Source: Pandoraea norimbergensis (lineage in GTDB: Bacteria; Pseudomonadota; Gammaproteobacteria; Burkholderiales; Burkholderiaceae). From it: DNA of 64,000 bases. The notes beneath the pieces were generated by a model, which saw only the letters and a program-made list of their open reading frames with translations, searched no databases and had not been told where the DNA came from. Where the stretch lies: NCBI RefSeq assembly GCF_001465545.3, contig NZ_CP013480.3, forward strand, positions 3,038,001 through 3,102,000, in the 5' to 3' direction. Every line of letters starts with the position of its first letter. Within the stretch, counting starts at the first letter, position 1. Shown one piece after another: positions 45,916 through 54,743 of this stretch. Made by a program: the position numbers and the translations under genes.

Positions 45916-46440
45916 ATGCCGAAAATCGATTGGTCGTCCCGCTTCGGCACGCTCGTCCATGACGTGGCCCGGGTGCACTCGCGTCTGTTCGACCGGCGCG
46001 CCCGAGGCAATTTCGATCTCACCCGTGCGCAATGCCGCGTGCTCGTGATGCTGCACCGCTACGGTGTACAGACCCAGGCCGAACTGGCCGAACGCATGGA
46101 GTTGACCCCCATGGCACTCGTCAGACTGCTCGACCGGCTCAGAGAGAAGGCGTTGGTGCGCCGTGAACGCGACCCCAACGACAAGCGCGCTCACCTGCTG
46201 TATCTGACCGAGGCGTCGGAAGCCAAGATCGACACGATCGTCGCCTTCGCGGGCATGGTCGAGCGCGACGCAATGGCCGACCTCACCCCGGCAGAACGCA
46301 CCGAACTGTCTCGCTTGCTCGGCAAGGTGCTCACGAACCTGACGCGCGCGGAGGCGGCCTGCCCGCCGACATCGACCACGCCCAGATACACCGACCGCAC
46401 CGACCGCACCGACCGCACCGACGACGAAACAACGGAATAA
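45916..46440 (+). CDS. MarR-family transcriptional regulator
   Basis: The 174-residue protein has the MarR winged helix (NFDLTRAQCRVLVMLHRYGVQTQAELAERMELTPMALVRLLDRLREKALVRRERDPNDKRAHLLYLTE, about residues 36-105). The wing motif DPNDKRAH is well conserved. Its last 20 residues are a TDR-repeat tail encoded by a 9-bp tandem repeat. It probably represses itself and the downstream DHA2 exporter, 173 bp away on the same strand. TAGGAG precedes the ATG. Confidence 0.9.
   Translation: MPKIDWSSRFGTLVHDVARVHSRLFDRRARGNFDLTRAQCRVLVMLHRYGVQTQAELAERMELTPMALVRLLDRLREKALVRRERDPNDKRAHLLYLTEASEAKIDTIVAFAGMVERDAMADLTPAERTELSRLLGKVLTNLTRAEAACPPTSTTPRYTDRTDRTDRTDDETTE
46389..46424 (+). repeat. 9-bp tandem repeat in the marR 3' end
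   Basis: CACCGACCG occurs at 46389, 46398 and 46407, with a degenerate fourth unit from 46416. It encodes successive TDR tripeptides in the MarR tail and is prone to in-frame length change. Confidence 0.85.
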
Positions 46441-46613
46441 GGAATCTTTAAGGAGTTTTGAGAAACCCGTGAAGGAGACAGCGCGCCGATCGCCTGACAT
46501 CGGCCCGCAAGCGCACCGCAGCCCTGCCGGTCCCGGCGAACACGCTTGGGACGACAGCCACGCGCGGTGCGACAACAACAATAGGTTCGAAGCATTCCAC
46601 CCGAGGTAATACC

Positions 46614-48152
46614 GTGTCTTCCCCGCAAAGCGCCGGCGACGCCAACAAGCATCGCGCGCTGGTCAGTATTTCCGTCATGCTCGCGACGGTGCTGCAAACG
46701 CTCGACAGCACCATCGCCAACGTTGCCCTGCCCCACATGCAAGGCAGCCTTTCCGCCTCGCAGGACTCGATCACCTGGGTACTGACGTCGTATATCGTCG
46801 CCGCCGCCATTGCCACGCCGCTCACCGGTACGCTCTGTGCGCGCTTCGGCCGGCGCCGGGTGTTTCTGTGGTCGGTCGCCGGCTTCACCATCGCCTCCGC
46901 CCTATGCGGTATGGCGCATTCGCTCACGGAAATCGTGGCGGCGCGCCTGTTTCAGGGCATCTGTGGCGCGGCACTCGTGCCGCTATCGCAAGCGACCATG
47001 CTCGACATCAATCCGCCGCACAAGCATGGCTCGGCGATGGCGGTATTCGGCATGGGGGTGATGGTCGGACCGATTCTCGGGCCGTCGCTCGGCGGCTGGC
47101 TCACTGACAGCTACAACTGGCGCTGGGTGTTCTACATCAATCTGCCGATCGGGTTGATCGCGTTTCTCGGTATCGCCGCATATCTGAAAGAACCGCCCGA
47201 AGCGAAGGCCGGAAAATTCGATGCGCTGGGCTTCGTCACACTCGGGCTGGCGATCGGGCTACTGCAATTGCTGCTCGACCGGGGTGAGCAGCAAGACTGG
47301 CTGAATTCGACCGAGATCTGGCTGGAGATGCTCGGGGCGATCATCTGCTTCGCGTATTTCATCGTGCACACGTGGACCGCCGATGAGAACTCGTTCTTCA
47401 ACCGGGCCTTGCTGCGCGATCGCAACTTCAACACCGGCATCATCTACATCTTCGTCGTCGGGATCATTCTTTACGCCACCCGCGCCTTGCTCCCGCCGAT
47501 GCTGCAAAGCCTGTTCGGTTATCCGGCCATCCTGACCGGGCTGGTCACGGCGCCATCCGGGGCGGGCACGATGGCCGCGATGCTGATCGTCGGGCGCCTC
47601 GTGGGCAAAGTCGACGTGCGTTATCTGCTCGGGTTCGGCTTCGCGCTCACCGCCTATTCGCTTTACATGATGGCCGGGTACACGACGACGCTCAGTCCAT
47701 CGGACATCGTCTGGCCGGGCGTTATTCAGGGCTTCGGGCTGGGGTTCGTGTTCGTGCCGCTCACCACCGTCACGTTCGCGACGCTACCGGGCGCACTGCG
47801 CGCCGACGGGGCGGCGATTTACAGTTTGTCGCGCAACATCGGCAGCAGTATCGGCATCTCGGTCGTGCAGACGCTGCTCACGCAGAACACGCAGGTCAAT
47901 CACGCGGTGCTCTCCGAACACATCACGCCGTTCACACAGGGACTGGAATCGTACGCACAGACGTACGGATCGGCAGCTATCGCCGCCCTCAATGCCGAAG
48001 TCACCCGGCAGGCGGCGATGATCGCCTATCTGGATGACTTCAAGCTGATGATGATTCTCACGCTGCTGGTCATGCCGCTATTGCTGTTTATTCGCATGAA
48101 GAAGAAGCAGCCGGGCGAAGTCGAGGAAATGGTGCACGTGGCGGCAGATTGA
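46614..48152 (+). CDS. DHA2-family MFS multidrug exporter (EmrB-like)
   Basis: The 512-residue protein has fourteen expected helices and the DHA2 signatures VLQTLDSTIANVALPHMQGSLSASQDSITWVLTSYIVAAAIATPLTG and GVMVGPILGPSLGGWLTDSYNWRWVFYINLPIG. It starts at a GTG with GAGG upstream. Unlike the 19.5-kb system, no HlyD adaptor or outer-membrane partner is adjacent. The MarR gene directly upstream is the likely regulator. Confidence 0.9.
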   Translation: MSSPQSAGDANKHRALVSISVMLATVLQTLDSTIANVALPHMQGSLSASQDSITWVLTSYIVAAAIATPLTGTLCARFGRRRVFLWSVAGFTIASALCGMAHSLTEIVAARLFQGICGAALVPLSQATMLDINPPHKHGSAMAVFGMGVMVGPILGPSLGGWLTDSYNWRWVFYINLPIGLIAFLGIAAYLKEPPEAKAGKFDALGFVTLGLAIGLLQLLLDRGEQQDWLNSTEIWLEMLGAIICFAYFIVHTWTADENSFFNRALLRDRNFNTGIIYIFVVGIILYATRALLPPMLQSLFGYPAILTGLVTAPSGAGTMAAMLIVGRLVGKVDVRYLLGFGFALTAYSLYMMAGYTTTLSPSDIVWPGVIQGFGLGFVFVPLTTVTFATLPGALRADGAAIYSLSRNIGSSIGISVVQTLLTQNTQVNHAVLSEHITPFTQGLESYAQTYGSAAIAALNAEVTRQAAMIAYLDDFKLMMILTLLVMPLLLFIRMKKKQPGEVEEMVHVAAD

Positions 48153-48196
48153 GCGAAACCGCATCGATCACGTGCGTCCGCATTAGCGCGTCTACA

Positions 48197-48787
48197 TTAG
48201 GGCATCAACACCTTGTCGACCACGTGAATGACGCCGTTCGATTGCATGACGTTGCCGATGGTGACATTGGCGACACCGCCTTTGTCATCGGTCACGGTCA
48301 GGTGATTGCCTTGTTGCATGACGGTGAGCGAATCGCCTTCCACCGTCTTGAGCGTCGCGCGGCCACCGCCGTCGCTCACGGCTTTCATCAGATCTTGTGC
48401 AGTAAGACGGCCGGCCACGACGTGATACGTGAGGACTTTGTCGAGCGTCGGTTTGTTTTCAGGCTTGAGCAGCGTGTCGACGGTGCCGGCGGGCAGTGCC
48501 GCGAAGGCTTCGTTGGTCGGTGCAAAGACCGTAAAGGGGCCGGGGCCGGAGAGCGTGTCGACCAGCCCGCCCGCCTTGACTGCGGCAACTAACGTCGTGT
48601 GATCTTTCGAATTGACGGCGTTCTGGATGATGTTCTTCGAGGGGTACATTGCCGCCCCGCCGACCATAACCGTCTTCTCGCCATCCATCGCCGCAGACGC
48701 CACAGACACCATGGCGGCCTGCCCGCCCATGACCACGGCGATCGCGAGCACAACTCCGGAAAATCCGGACATTTGACGTGTTTTCAT
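48197..48787 (-). CDS. Fasciclin-domain secreted protein
   Basis: The 196-residue protein has a signal peptide (GFSGVVLAIAVVMGGQAAMVSVASA) and one fasciclin (FAS1) domain at about 55-194: NIIQNAVNSKDHTTLVAAVKAGGLVDTLSGPGPFTVFAPTNEAFAALPAGTVDTLL, ending SNGVIHVVDKVLMP. Such proteins act in adhesion or in the periplasm. The ATG at 48787 (MKTRQM) is chosen as the start of the signal peptide. It is a single gene, convergent with the DHA2 exporter. Confidence 0.92.
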   Translation of the reverse strand: MKTRQMSGFSGVVLAIAVVMGGQAAMVSVASAAMDGEKTVMVGGAAMYPSKNIIQNAVNSKDHTTLVAAVKAGGLVDTLSGPGPFTVFAPTNEAFAALPAGTVDTLLKPENKPTLDKVLTYHVVAGRLTAQDLMKAVSDGGGRATLKTVEGDSLTVMQQGNHLTVTDDKGGVANVTIGNVMQSNGVIHVVDKVLMP

Positions 48788-48905
48788 TCTTTCACCCGAT
48801 TCATGGCGCTTCGCAAGTTGGAAGCACTCAGACATACGAGTGGGAGTGAATGGCGGATGCGTCGTCCGAAAGAAAAGACTTGAGCGCGCCGGGGCGTGCC
48901 TGACG

Positions 48906-49283
48906 TTACGTCTTCTTTCTAGCCGAACGGCGTTTGCGCGGTTTGGGCTCGACGCCGATGCGAGCGTCGCCCGCCTGTACCAGCGCCGTCATCGTGTGCG
49001 CGACGGCTTCAAATGCCGGGTCCGACTGCGGCACGTACAACCATTTGCCCAACACCGGATGAGGTTGCAACGCGGGAATCTCTGCCATCAGCGACGCATG
49101 ATGGTCCTGCGAGGTGCAGACCAGCAAGCCGTCCCACGGCGAATCGCGATCGGCGGCAATCAGACAGAGCAAACCTCCCACATAAGCGGCGTCGCTGCCG
49201 AACATCCGCTTGTGAATGAACGTTTCGTCGCGCTCGAAAGCATCGAATATCCAGAGCAACGAATTACGCACGGAAGATGGCAT
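48906..49283 (-). CDS. Conserved hypothetical protein (TfoX-N-like?)
   Basis: The 125-residue protein has a middle block, KRMFGSDAAYVGGLLCLIAADRDSPWDGLLVCTSQDHHASLMAEIPALQPHPVLGKWLYVPQ, faintly reminiscent of TfoX N-terminal domains (MFG...Y..G....LIA), and a very basic tail (KPRKRRSARKKT). AAGGAG lies 11 bp before the ATG. I cannot assign a function. It stands alone beside an AT-rich gap. Confidence 0.65.
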   Translation of the reverse strand: MPSSVRNSLLWIFDAFERDETFIHKRMFGSDAAYVGGLLCLIAADRDSPWDGLLVCTSQDHHASLMAEIPALQPHPVLGKWLYVPQSDPAFEAVAHTMTALVQAGDARIGVEPKPRKRRSARKKT

Positions 49284-49514
49284 AAATATCGAACTCCTTA
49301 TTTTTAAAAAAACAAAACTAAAAAATCAATTACAAAACAAAAACTTACCAAACAAGAATCATTCAATCGATAGCATTAATTTCTTAATATCAGACGATCG
49401 TAACAGTCGTATTTTTAAGATCACAAGGATTTGTAATTATTTGATTTACAAGCTAATTTGAAGGCGCCCGGATGTACTCACTGAATTAAAACTATTACCC
49501 GCAGGAGTACAGCC
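49284..49514. other. Strongly AT-rich intergenic island before the autotransporter
   Basis: About 49290-49465 is rich in A-tracts and T-tracts, far below the GC of the rest. It is the likely promoter region of the autotransporter. The short frames within it are not supported as genes. Confidence 0.6.
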
Positions 49515-52208
49515 ATGAGAAAGCCATTCCACGCAACCGGCGCGCTCGCCGGTTCGCATTGCCAACGCCCGCTCAGACCCGTGATATTGGCGATATCACT
49601 GTGTGTGGCCGGCAGTGCCCGAGCCGCCTGCGACAACGTCACCCCCGCCAGCGGCACCACGGTGACCTGCACCGGGACGGACGGTGTCGTCGCCGCCCAA
49701 GCAGGCAGCACCAACGTGAGCGTCAATGTCACGCAAGGCAGCACGATCTCATCGACGCGCACCACACCAAACGTTGCCACCATTACCGTCGATTCGTCGA
49801 GCACGATAACCAACGCCGGCACCGTCAGCATCGTTGGCACGACCAGCGCCGGGCGCGGCGCGGCCATGCTGGGTGCCCACGATTACAACACGCTGGTCAA
49901 CACGTCGACCGGCGTCATCACAGCCAACGGTGCGCAAGACGACGGTATGGCCATCAATGGCAATCACGGAACACTTACGAACAACGGCAGCATCACCGTC
50001 TCTGGCCCAAATTCGGATGGCATGACCGTGGCCTGGGGGCAAGCCTCGGGCCTCGGTCTGTACAGCACCGTCATCAACACCGGCACGGTTACCGCCAACG
50101 GCAGCGGCAGCCGTGCCATGAGCGTCGTGGGCGGGCAAAGCACCGTGACCAACTCCGGCACGTTGCTCACCACTGGCGGCACGGCGTCGAATCGCTCGTT
50201 CACGGTGTTCATGCAAGGCAACAACAATCAACTCACCAACAGCGGCCGCATCGAAGCCCAAGGCATCAACAGCGACGCCGTCGTGTCGAACACCGCACTG
50301 GGATTCACCTCTTCGATCGTGAATCAGGCCGGTGGCCAGATCATCAGCCAGCAAGGTTACGGCATTCGCACGGTGAACGGCACGATCTCGATCACCAACG
50401 CCGGGCTGGTGCAAAGCAATGCCGGCACGGCCATCTACATGAACCCGGCGGCCAAATCGAACACACTGACGCTGCAAACCGGCTCGCAAATCATCGGTAC
50501 GGCAGACGGCGGCACGAGCGCAGTCAGTACGTTGATTCTGCAAGGCACCGGCACCGCGAGTAACGCATTCGTCAATTTCGGAACCTTGCTCGCGCAAGGC
50601 AGCAACTGGACCTGGAGCGGCAGCGGCAACTTCAACACCGCTCAACTCCAGAGCGGCACGTTCAACCTGACGAGCACGTTAGGCGGCGCGGCCACCACGA
50701 TCGCATCGGGCGCCACGCTGACCGGCACGGGCACCCTTACCGGCAACGTCACCAATGCAGGCACCGTACACCCCGGCGACGGCAGCGGTAATGGCACGCT
50801 CACCCTCGTGGGCAACTATACGGGCCAGAGCGGCACGCTCGCGATCGACACGGTATTGGGCGACGATAGTTCGCGCGTCGCCCCGCTCACGGTGAGCGGC
50901 GGCGTCATCGGCGGCAACACGTCGATCAATGTGAATAACCTGGGCGGGGGCGGCGGGCTCACGACAGGCAACGGTATTCCGATGGTGAGTGCGGTGGGCG
51001 GCGCGACCTCGTCGGCATCGGCGTTCGCGCTTGGCGCACCGGTCTCCGCGGGGGCTTACACGTACATGCTTTACAAGGGCGGCACGACGGCAGACAGCGC
51101 AAATAGTTGGTATCTGCGCACCACCGTGCCTGTGACCACCCTCGTCACGACGACCGATCCGGTCACCGGGGCTCAGGTCACCGAAGTCCTCGCGCCGGTG
51201 GCAGCCAGTCCGGGCGCCCCCGCCGCACTCCCGGCCGGAGACACGCCCGCACCGATCTATCGTGTTGAAGTGCCCGTTTATTCGGCCATGCCGGATCTCG
51301 CACGCACAGCCGGTTTCGCGCAAATGGCGACGTTCCACGAACGACAGGGTCAGCAAGGCCTGCTCGACGAGCGCGGATGGCTGACCGATGGCTGGGTGCG
51401 CGCGTGGGGACAAACGGAGCAACTGCGCGCCAAAGGCGACGTGACGCCGCAATTCGACGGCAACATCGGGGGCGTACAGATCGGCCACGATATCTTCGCG
51501 AGCCGGGCTGACAGCGGACACAGCGATCACGTCGGCGTGCTCGGTGGCTGGACGCGGGCAACAGGCGACGTGCAAGGGTTTGCGCTCGGCACGAACGACA
51601 CTGCGGCGGGCTCTCTGTCGCTCGACATGTACAGCGCGGGGTTGTACTGGACGCACGTGATGCCCGGTGGCGCGTATACGGACGCCGTCGTGCTCGCATC
51701 AGCGCTGCAATATCAGACACGTCCGATCAGCGGATTGAATCGCGACGTGAACGGCAAGGCGCTTGCCGCGTCGCTCGAAGCTGGCTGGCCGATCCCGTTG
51801 ACCTCGACACTCGCCCTCGAGCCCCAGGCGCAGATCATCTGGCAACATCAGTCGATCGACAATTTCAACGACAGCATCTCGAGCGTGGCATTCGACAACA
51901 CGAACGCGTGGCTGGCGCGTATCGGCGCACGGCTTGAGGCCAATTACGACGGCGCGCGCGGGCTGCTTCGCCCTTACCTGCTGTTCAATCTCTTGCATAC
52001 CTTCGGCAGCGACGGGCGAGTCGTCTTCGGCGGCACCACCCCGATCGTGACCAATGCCAACAGCACCTCGGCGCAATTCGGCATCGGTGTGGCCGGCCGT
52101 TTCAACAAATCGGCGAGCGTATACGGCACACTCGCCTACCTGACACAACTCGATAACACGCGGCAGCAAAGCGTCTCTGCGACGCTGGGGCTGCGCTGGA
52201 CCTGGTAA
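49515..52208 (+). CDS. Type Va autotransporter
   Basis: The 897-residue protein has a signal peptide (about residues 1-38, ending ARA-A) and a long Thr/Asn/Gly-rich passenger of beta-helix-like repeats (for example VINTGTVTANGSGSRAMSV, NSGTLLTTGG, NAGTVHPGDGSGNGTLTLVGNYTGQSGTL). An autotransporter barrel fills about 615-897, starting ERQGQQGLLDERGWLTDGWVRAWGQTE and ending in the aromatic LGLRWTW. It should be a surface adhesin or similar; no protease triad was noticed. The promoter lies in the AT-rich island upstream. An NTF2-like gene follows after 3 bp. Confidence 0.92.
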   Translation: MRKPFHATGALAGSHCQRPLRPVILAISLCVAGSARAACDNVTPASGTTVTCTGTDGVVAAQAGSTNVSVNVTQGSTISSTRTTPNVATITVDSSSTITNAGTVSIVGTTSAGRGAAMLGAHDYNTLVNTSTGVITANGAQDDGMAINGNHGTLTNNGSITVSGPNSDGMTVAWGQASGLGLYSTVINTGTVTANGSGSRAMSVVGGQSTVTNSGTLLTTGGTASNRSFTVFMQGNNNQLTNSGRIEAQGINSDAVVSNTALGFTSSIVNQAGGQIISQQGYGIRTVNGTISITNAGLVQSNAGTAIYMNPAAKSNTLTLQTGSQIIGTADGGTSAVSTLILQGTGTASNAFVNFGTLLAQGSNWTWSGSGNFNTAQLQSGTFNLTSTLGGAATTIASGATLTGTGTLTGNVTNAGTVHPGDGSGNGTLTLVGNYTGQSGTLAIDTVLGDDSSRVAPLTVSGGVIGGNTSINVNNLGGGGGLTTGNGIPMVSAVGGATSSASAFALGAPVSAGAYTYMLYKGGTTADSANSWYLRTTVPVTTLVTTTDPVTGAQVTEVLAPVAASPGAPAALPAGDTPAPIYRVEVPVYSAMPDLARTAGFAQMATFHERQGQQGLLDERGWLTDGWVRAWGQTEQLRAKGDVTPQFDGNIGGVQIGHDIFASRADSGHSDHVGVLGGWTRATGDVQGFALGTNDTAAGSLSLDMYSAGLYWTHVMPGGAYTDAVVLASALQYQTRPISGLNRDVNGKALAASLEAGWPIPLTSTLALEPQAQIIWQHQSIDNFNDSISSVAFDNTNAWLARIGARLEANYDGARGLLRPYLLFNLLHTFGSDGRVVFGGTTPIVTNANSTSAQFGIGVAGRFNKSASVYGTLAYLTQLDNTRQQSVSATLGLRWTW

Positions 52209-52211
52209 CTC

Positions 52212-52610
52212 ATGTCGAAGACGGAAAGCCACGAAGATATTGCGGCCGTTGAACTCGCCGAACACGCGCTGGCACGCGCACATCTCGACTTGACAGCCGG
52301 ACTCGACGTTATCGAGTCGCTGCTGCATCCCGATTACGTCATCATCCAACCGGGAGGTGTTATGGAGACGAAAGCCGATGTGCTGGCGTCGTATCGCACC
52401 GGCACACGGCATTGGGATACCGCGCAAGTCGATCAGCTTCGCTCGACCCAATACGGCGAGACGATCATCGTCGTCGGGCGCTGGTGTGCGAGCGGGCATC
52501 ACGGGGCAACGTGGTTTGATTATCAGGCGAGGTTCGTGTCGGTTTGGATCAAGACCGTTCGCGGTTGGCAGAACATCACGTACCAGTCGACGGAAATTGA
52601 GAGACGTTGA
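52212..52610 (+). CDS. NTF2-like protein (DUF4440 type)
   Basis: The 132-residue protein fits the cone-shaped NTF2-like fold: AIELAEHALARAHLDLTAGLDVIESLLHPDYVIIQPGGVMETKADVLASYRTG-type start, then a sheet ending VWIKTVRGWQNITYQSTEIE. These proteins bind small ligands or act as minor enzymes; the role is unknown. It starts 3 bp after the autotransporter stop, so it is likely coupled. The prophage end lies directly behind its stop codon. Confidence 0.75.
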   Translation: MSKTESHEDIAAVELAEHALARAHLDLTAGLDVIESLLHPDYVIIQPGGVMETKADVLASYRTGTRHWDTAQVDQLRSTQYGETIIVVGRWCASGHHGATWFDYQARFVSVWIKTVRGWQNITYQSTEIERR

Positions 52611-52616
52611 GATATT

Positions 52617-52680
52617 TGACCAGGGGACGAAAGATAAATGGGACTAACCGGGATGATATGGGAAGAACCCGGACGGCCCC
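52617..52680. repeat. Prophage left end with repeated motifs (candidate transposase-binding sites)
   Basis: Two similar units lie side by side: ATAAATGGGACTAACCGGGA (52634-52653) and TGATATGGGAAGAACCCGGA (52654-52673). They share the pattern A-TGGGA-nn-AACC. They fit the tandem MuA-type binding sites expected at a phage end. Confidence 0.5.
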
Positions 52681-52711
52681 ACAGAAAATGACTTGCAACG
52701 GGCGAAAATAC

Positions 52712-52738
52712 AAACGGGCCACGATTGGCCCGTTTTTT
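52712..52738. terminator. Bidirectional terminator at the end of the phage early operon
   Basis: AAACGGGCC (52712-52720) pairs with GGCCCGTTT (52727-52735) around a 6-nt loop. On the plus strand TTTTTT follows; on the minus strand TTTGTATTTT follows. It abuts the mor stop and would stop both the early operon and incoming host transcripts. Confidence 0.85.
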
Positions 52739-53120
52739 ACTCAGCGAACATATCCCCCTGACGCCGGGCCATCTCCTCCTGGCGGACCGTTTTCACGATC
52801 TTGTAGATCCACTGCAGGGAGACACCATACTTGCGAGCAAGCTCGCTGTGGTTTGCGCCATTGAAATCGTCATAGATCTGGCGATCTCGCTGCGAAAGCT
52901 TGTAGGACAGGCCCATCGGGAAATAGATGTTCTGACCACCCCAATGAGCCGCCATGCGGTCGGCAATTTCACGCGCGACCTGAACCGCCAACTCATCGGT
53001 CAGGCCACCACACTCCTTCAGCGCTTGTGTGCACTGATCTGCGAGGTCAATCAGCAGCTCCGGCCCCTTGCTTTTGAAATCGCCTTTAAGACGGCTATCG
53101 TGGAATGCACCATCAGCCAT
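52737..53120 (-). CDS. mor: Mor-family transcription activator
   Basis: The 127-residue protein shows the Mor/C-type pattern: an N-terminal dimer region (GPELLIDLADQCTQALKECGGLTDELAVQVAREIADRMAAHWGGQNIYFP) and a C-terminal HTH (YDDFNGANHSELARKYGVSLQWIYKIVKTVR). In Mu, Mor turns on middle transcription. Here it is last in the early operon, next to the left end, so it must act in trans on promoters to the right of the window. Confidence 0.9.
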   Translation of the reverse strand: MADGAFHDSRLKGDFKSKGPELLIDLADQCTQALKECGGLTDELAVQVAREIADRMAAHWGGQNIYFPMGLSYKLSQRDRQIYDDFNGANHSELARKYGVSLQWIYKIVKTVRQEEMARRQGDMFAE

Positions 53121-53122
53121 GT

Positions 53123-53701
53123 CTATCTCCCTTGCGTCAAAATGTCGTTCAGCCGCTCCCAGGCAGCCTGCATCGGGTCGAACGTTCCCGATGCGAATGC
53201 ATGGCTGAGCGCGGTATTCAACTGCGCCCGCTCCACGTCAGTGATTTCGCCAACCTGCGGAACCATGTCTTTGACGGCTTGCGGCAGAAACCGCATTGCC
53301 CAACGCTTCATGGACTCGATCAGACGCTCGGCCTGTTCTCCGTCAATCCACTGCAAGGCGTCCACACCGGTGATGCGCTTGACGTAGGCGGCCAGCGCTT
53401 CCTCGGTCGGATTTCGGACTGCCTGCAGTTTGTGCAGGAACAACCACAGCGCGCGGATCTTTTTGCTCTGCCGATCCTGAGCCATCGCTCGGGACGGCTT
53501 CGCTTTGGAACGCACCTTAAACCCGCAACGTTTCAGGTGCTCCAACACGCGCTCCAGTTCTGGAATGGCAAGTTCGGCGCTGGAGGACCGCTTTCCAACG
53601 CGCAGCAGGATGTCACGATAGGTGTCGTCATCCATCGACAAATCATGCTTGGCGACGTGAATCAGCCGGATCAGGCGCTGGCGTTCGCCTGGCCGACTCA
53701 T
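53123..53701 (-). CDS. gemA: GemA/gp16 family phage regulatory protein
   Basis: The 192-residue protein matches the Mu gp16 (GemA, DUF1018) family: RLIRLIHVAKHDLSMDDDTYRDILLRVGKRSSSAELAIPELERVLEHLKRCGFK, with a second half of less conserved helices (KIRALWLFLHKLQAVRN, LIESMKRWAMRF). In Mu GemA affects host gene expression and supercoiling. It lies directly before mor and overlaps the DUF2786 gene by 4 bp. Confidence 0.88.
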   Translation of the reverse strand: MSRPGERQRLIRLIHVAKHDLSMDDDTYRDILLRVGKRSSSAELAIPELERVLEHLKRCGFKVRSKAKPSRAMAQDRQSKKIRALWLFLHKLQAVRNPTEEALAAYVKRITGVDALQWIDGEQAERLIESMKRWAMRFLPQAVKDMVPQVGEITDVERAQLNTALSHAFASGTFDPMQAAWERLNDILTQGR

Positions 53702-54405
53702 TGCGCGGACTCCAGTGCCAGAGGTTGAGCGCCCGCGCTGATGCCTCGGTGGAGTTTGGCGTCCTGGCCCGACAAGCGGCCGGCAACATAATCGCCATAC
53801 TCATGATCCCGAAGGCGTCGGCCACCGTTGCGATCGCGTGGTTGCAGATTCTTGAGCGTCGGATAATGGACTTCCAAATAGGCACCGATAGCGGCGCTCT
53901 GTTCGGCTGTGCATGAAAATGCAGCGATGGCGCCGGCGACCACACGTACCCATCCCTCACTGAACAGATCTGCACGTCGAGTTTTGGTGGCCCCCTTGCA
54001 GCGACCAAGACGTTCGCGAATATGGTTTGCACGCGCCCGCTTTGCCTGGCTGCTCAGCACCGCGAACGCATACCCGGCGACTTCGGGCGCGGCTTGACAC
54101 CCGATGAAACACCATTCTCCGGACACGGCCCAACCACTTCCGGAGAAGATGACCACACAATTGAAAGCGTCGCCGATGTTCTGCGCCAGCATGGTCTCCC
54201 ACCGCGAGGGGCGGCTCCTTACCCCGGCTTTGGCGCGCCGCTCGTCGGCACCGGTCGCCTGGAGGTGTGTTTCGGTCAGGCCATGCGCCTCCATCAGCTT
54301 GCGTGCCTGGCGTAGTGCCGCTTCGGCCTCGTGCTCATTACAGCTGGCCGAGAGAGCAAGGCACTTCTTGATCTTGTCCAGAATTTTGCTGTGATCGCTC
54401 GTCAT
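53698..54405 (-). CDS. DUF2786 domain phage protein
   Basis: The 235-residue protein begins with DUF2786 (SKILDKIKKCLALSASCNEHEAEAALRQARKLMEAHGLTE, residues 3-45), followed by a domain with GYAFAVLSSQAKRARANHIRERLGRCKGATKTRRADLFSEGWVRVV. Such proteins are common in phage and plasmid early regions; the function is unknown. The ATG at 54405 has GGAG upstream and is preferred over an upstream TTG. Confidence 0.85.
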   Translation of the reverse strand: MTSDHSKILDKIKKCLALSASCNEHEAEAALRQARKLMEAHGLTETHLQATGADERRAKAGVRSRPSRWETMLAQNIGDAFNCVVIFSGSGWAVSGEWCFIGCQAAPEVAGYAFAVLSSQAKRARANHIRERLGRCKGATKTRRADLFSEGWVRVVAGAIAAFSCTAEQSAAIGAYLEVHYPTLKNLQPRDRNGGRRLRDHEYGDYVAGRLSGQDAKLHRGISAGAQPLALESAQ

Positions 54406-54467
54406 TGTGGTCTCCGTCAATCGTTTCCCGAAGCTGCCCGCGAGGGTGAGCAGCTTGAGGCAACGGT

Positions 54468-54743
54468 TTAACCTGCCGCAGCATCCTTGAGCGCCTTGGC
54501 CGGCGTGAATTTCGGCACCCGCTTTGCGGCGATCTGAATCGCTTCGCCGGTCTTCGGGTTACGGCCGATCTTCGCTGCTCGTTCCGCCAAGGTGAACTTG
54601 CCCAAGTCGGGGATCATCAACTGCTTTCCGACGCCAATGTGGTTCAGCACCGTGGCGCTGAGCGCGTTGAGTACCGCTTCCGCTTGCTTGTTGGTCACAT
54701 CTGCGTTGTTCGCCAACTGCTTGATGAGTTCTTGCTTGTTCAT
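54468..54743 (-). CDS. HU-family DNA-binding protein (phage-encoded)
   Basis: The 91-residue protein is a full HU/IHF-type protein: MNKQELIKQLANNADVTNKQAEAVLNAL, then the arm region FTLAERAAKIGRNPKTGEAIQIAAKRVPKFTPAKALKDA with the GRNPKTGE loop. It bends DNA, and in Mu-type phages host HU and IHF assist transposition complexes, so a phage copy may supply this. It overlaps the preceding gene by 4 bp; a 62-bp gap follows before DUF2786. Confidence 0.93.
   Translation of the reverse strand: MNKQELIKQLANNADVTNKQAEAVLNALSATVLNHIGVGKQLMIPDLGKFTLAERAAKIGRNPKTGEAIQIAAKRVPKFTPAKALKDAAAG

Noticed and set aside
49216..49461. 81-residue plus-strand frame at the AT-rich island
   Set aside because: Lys/Asn/Ile-rich by composition only and overlaps the start of a supported gene on the other strand.
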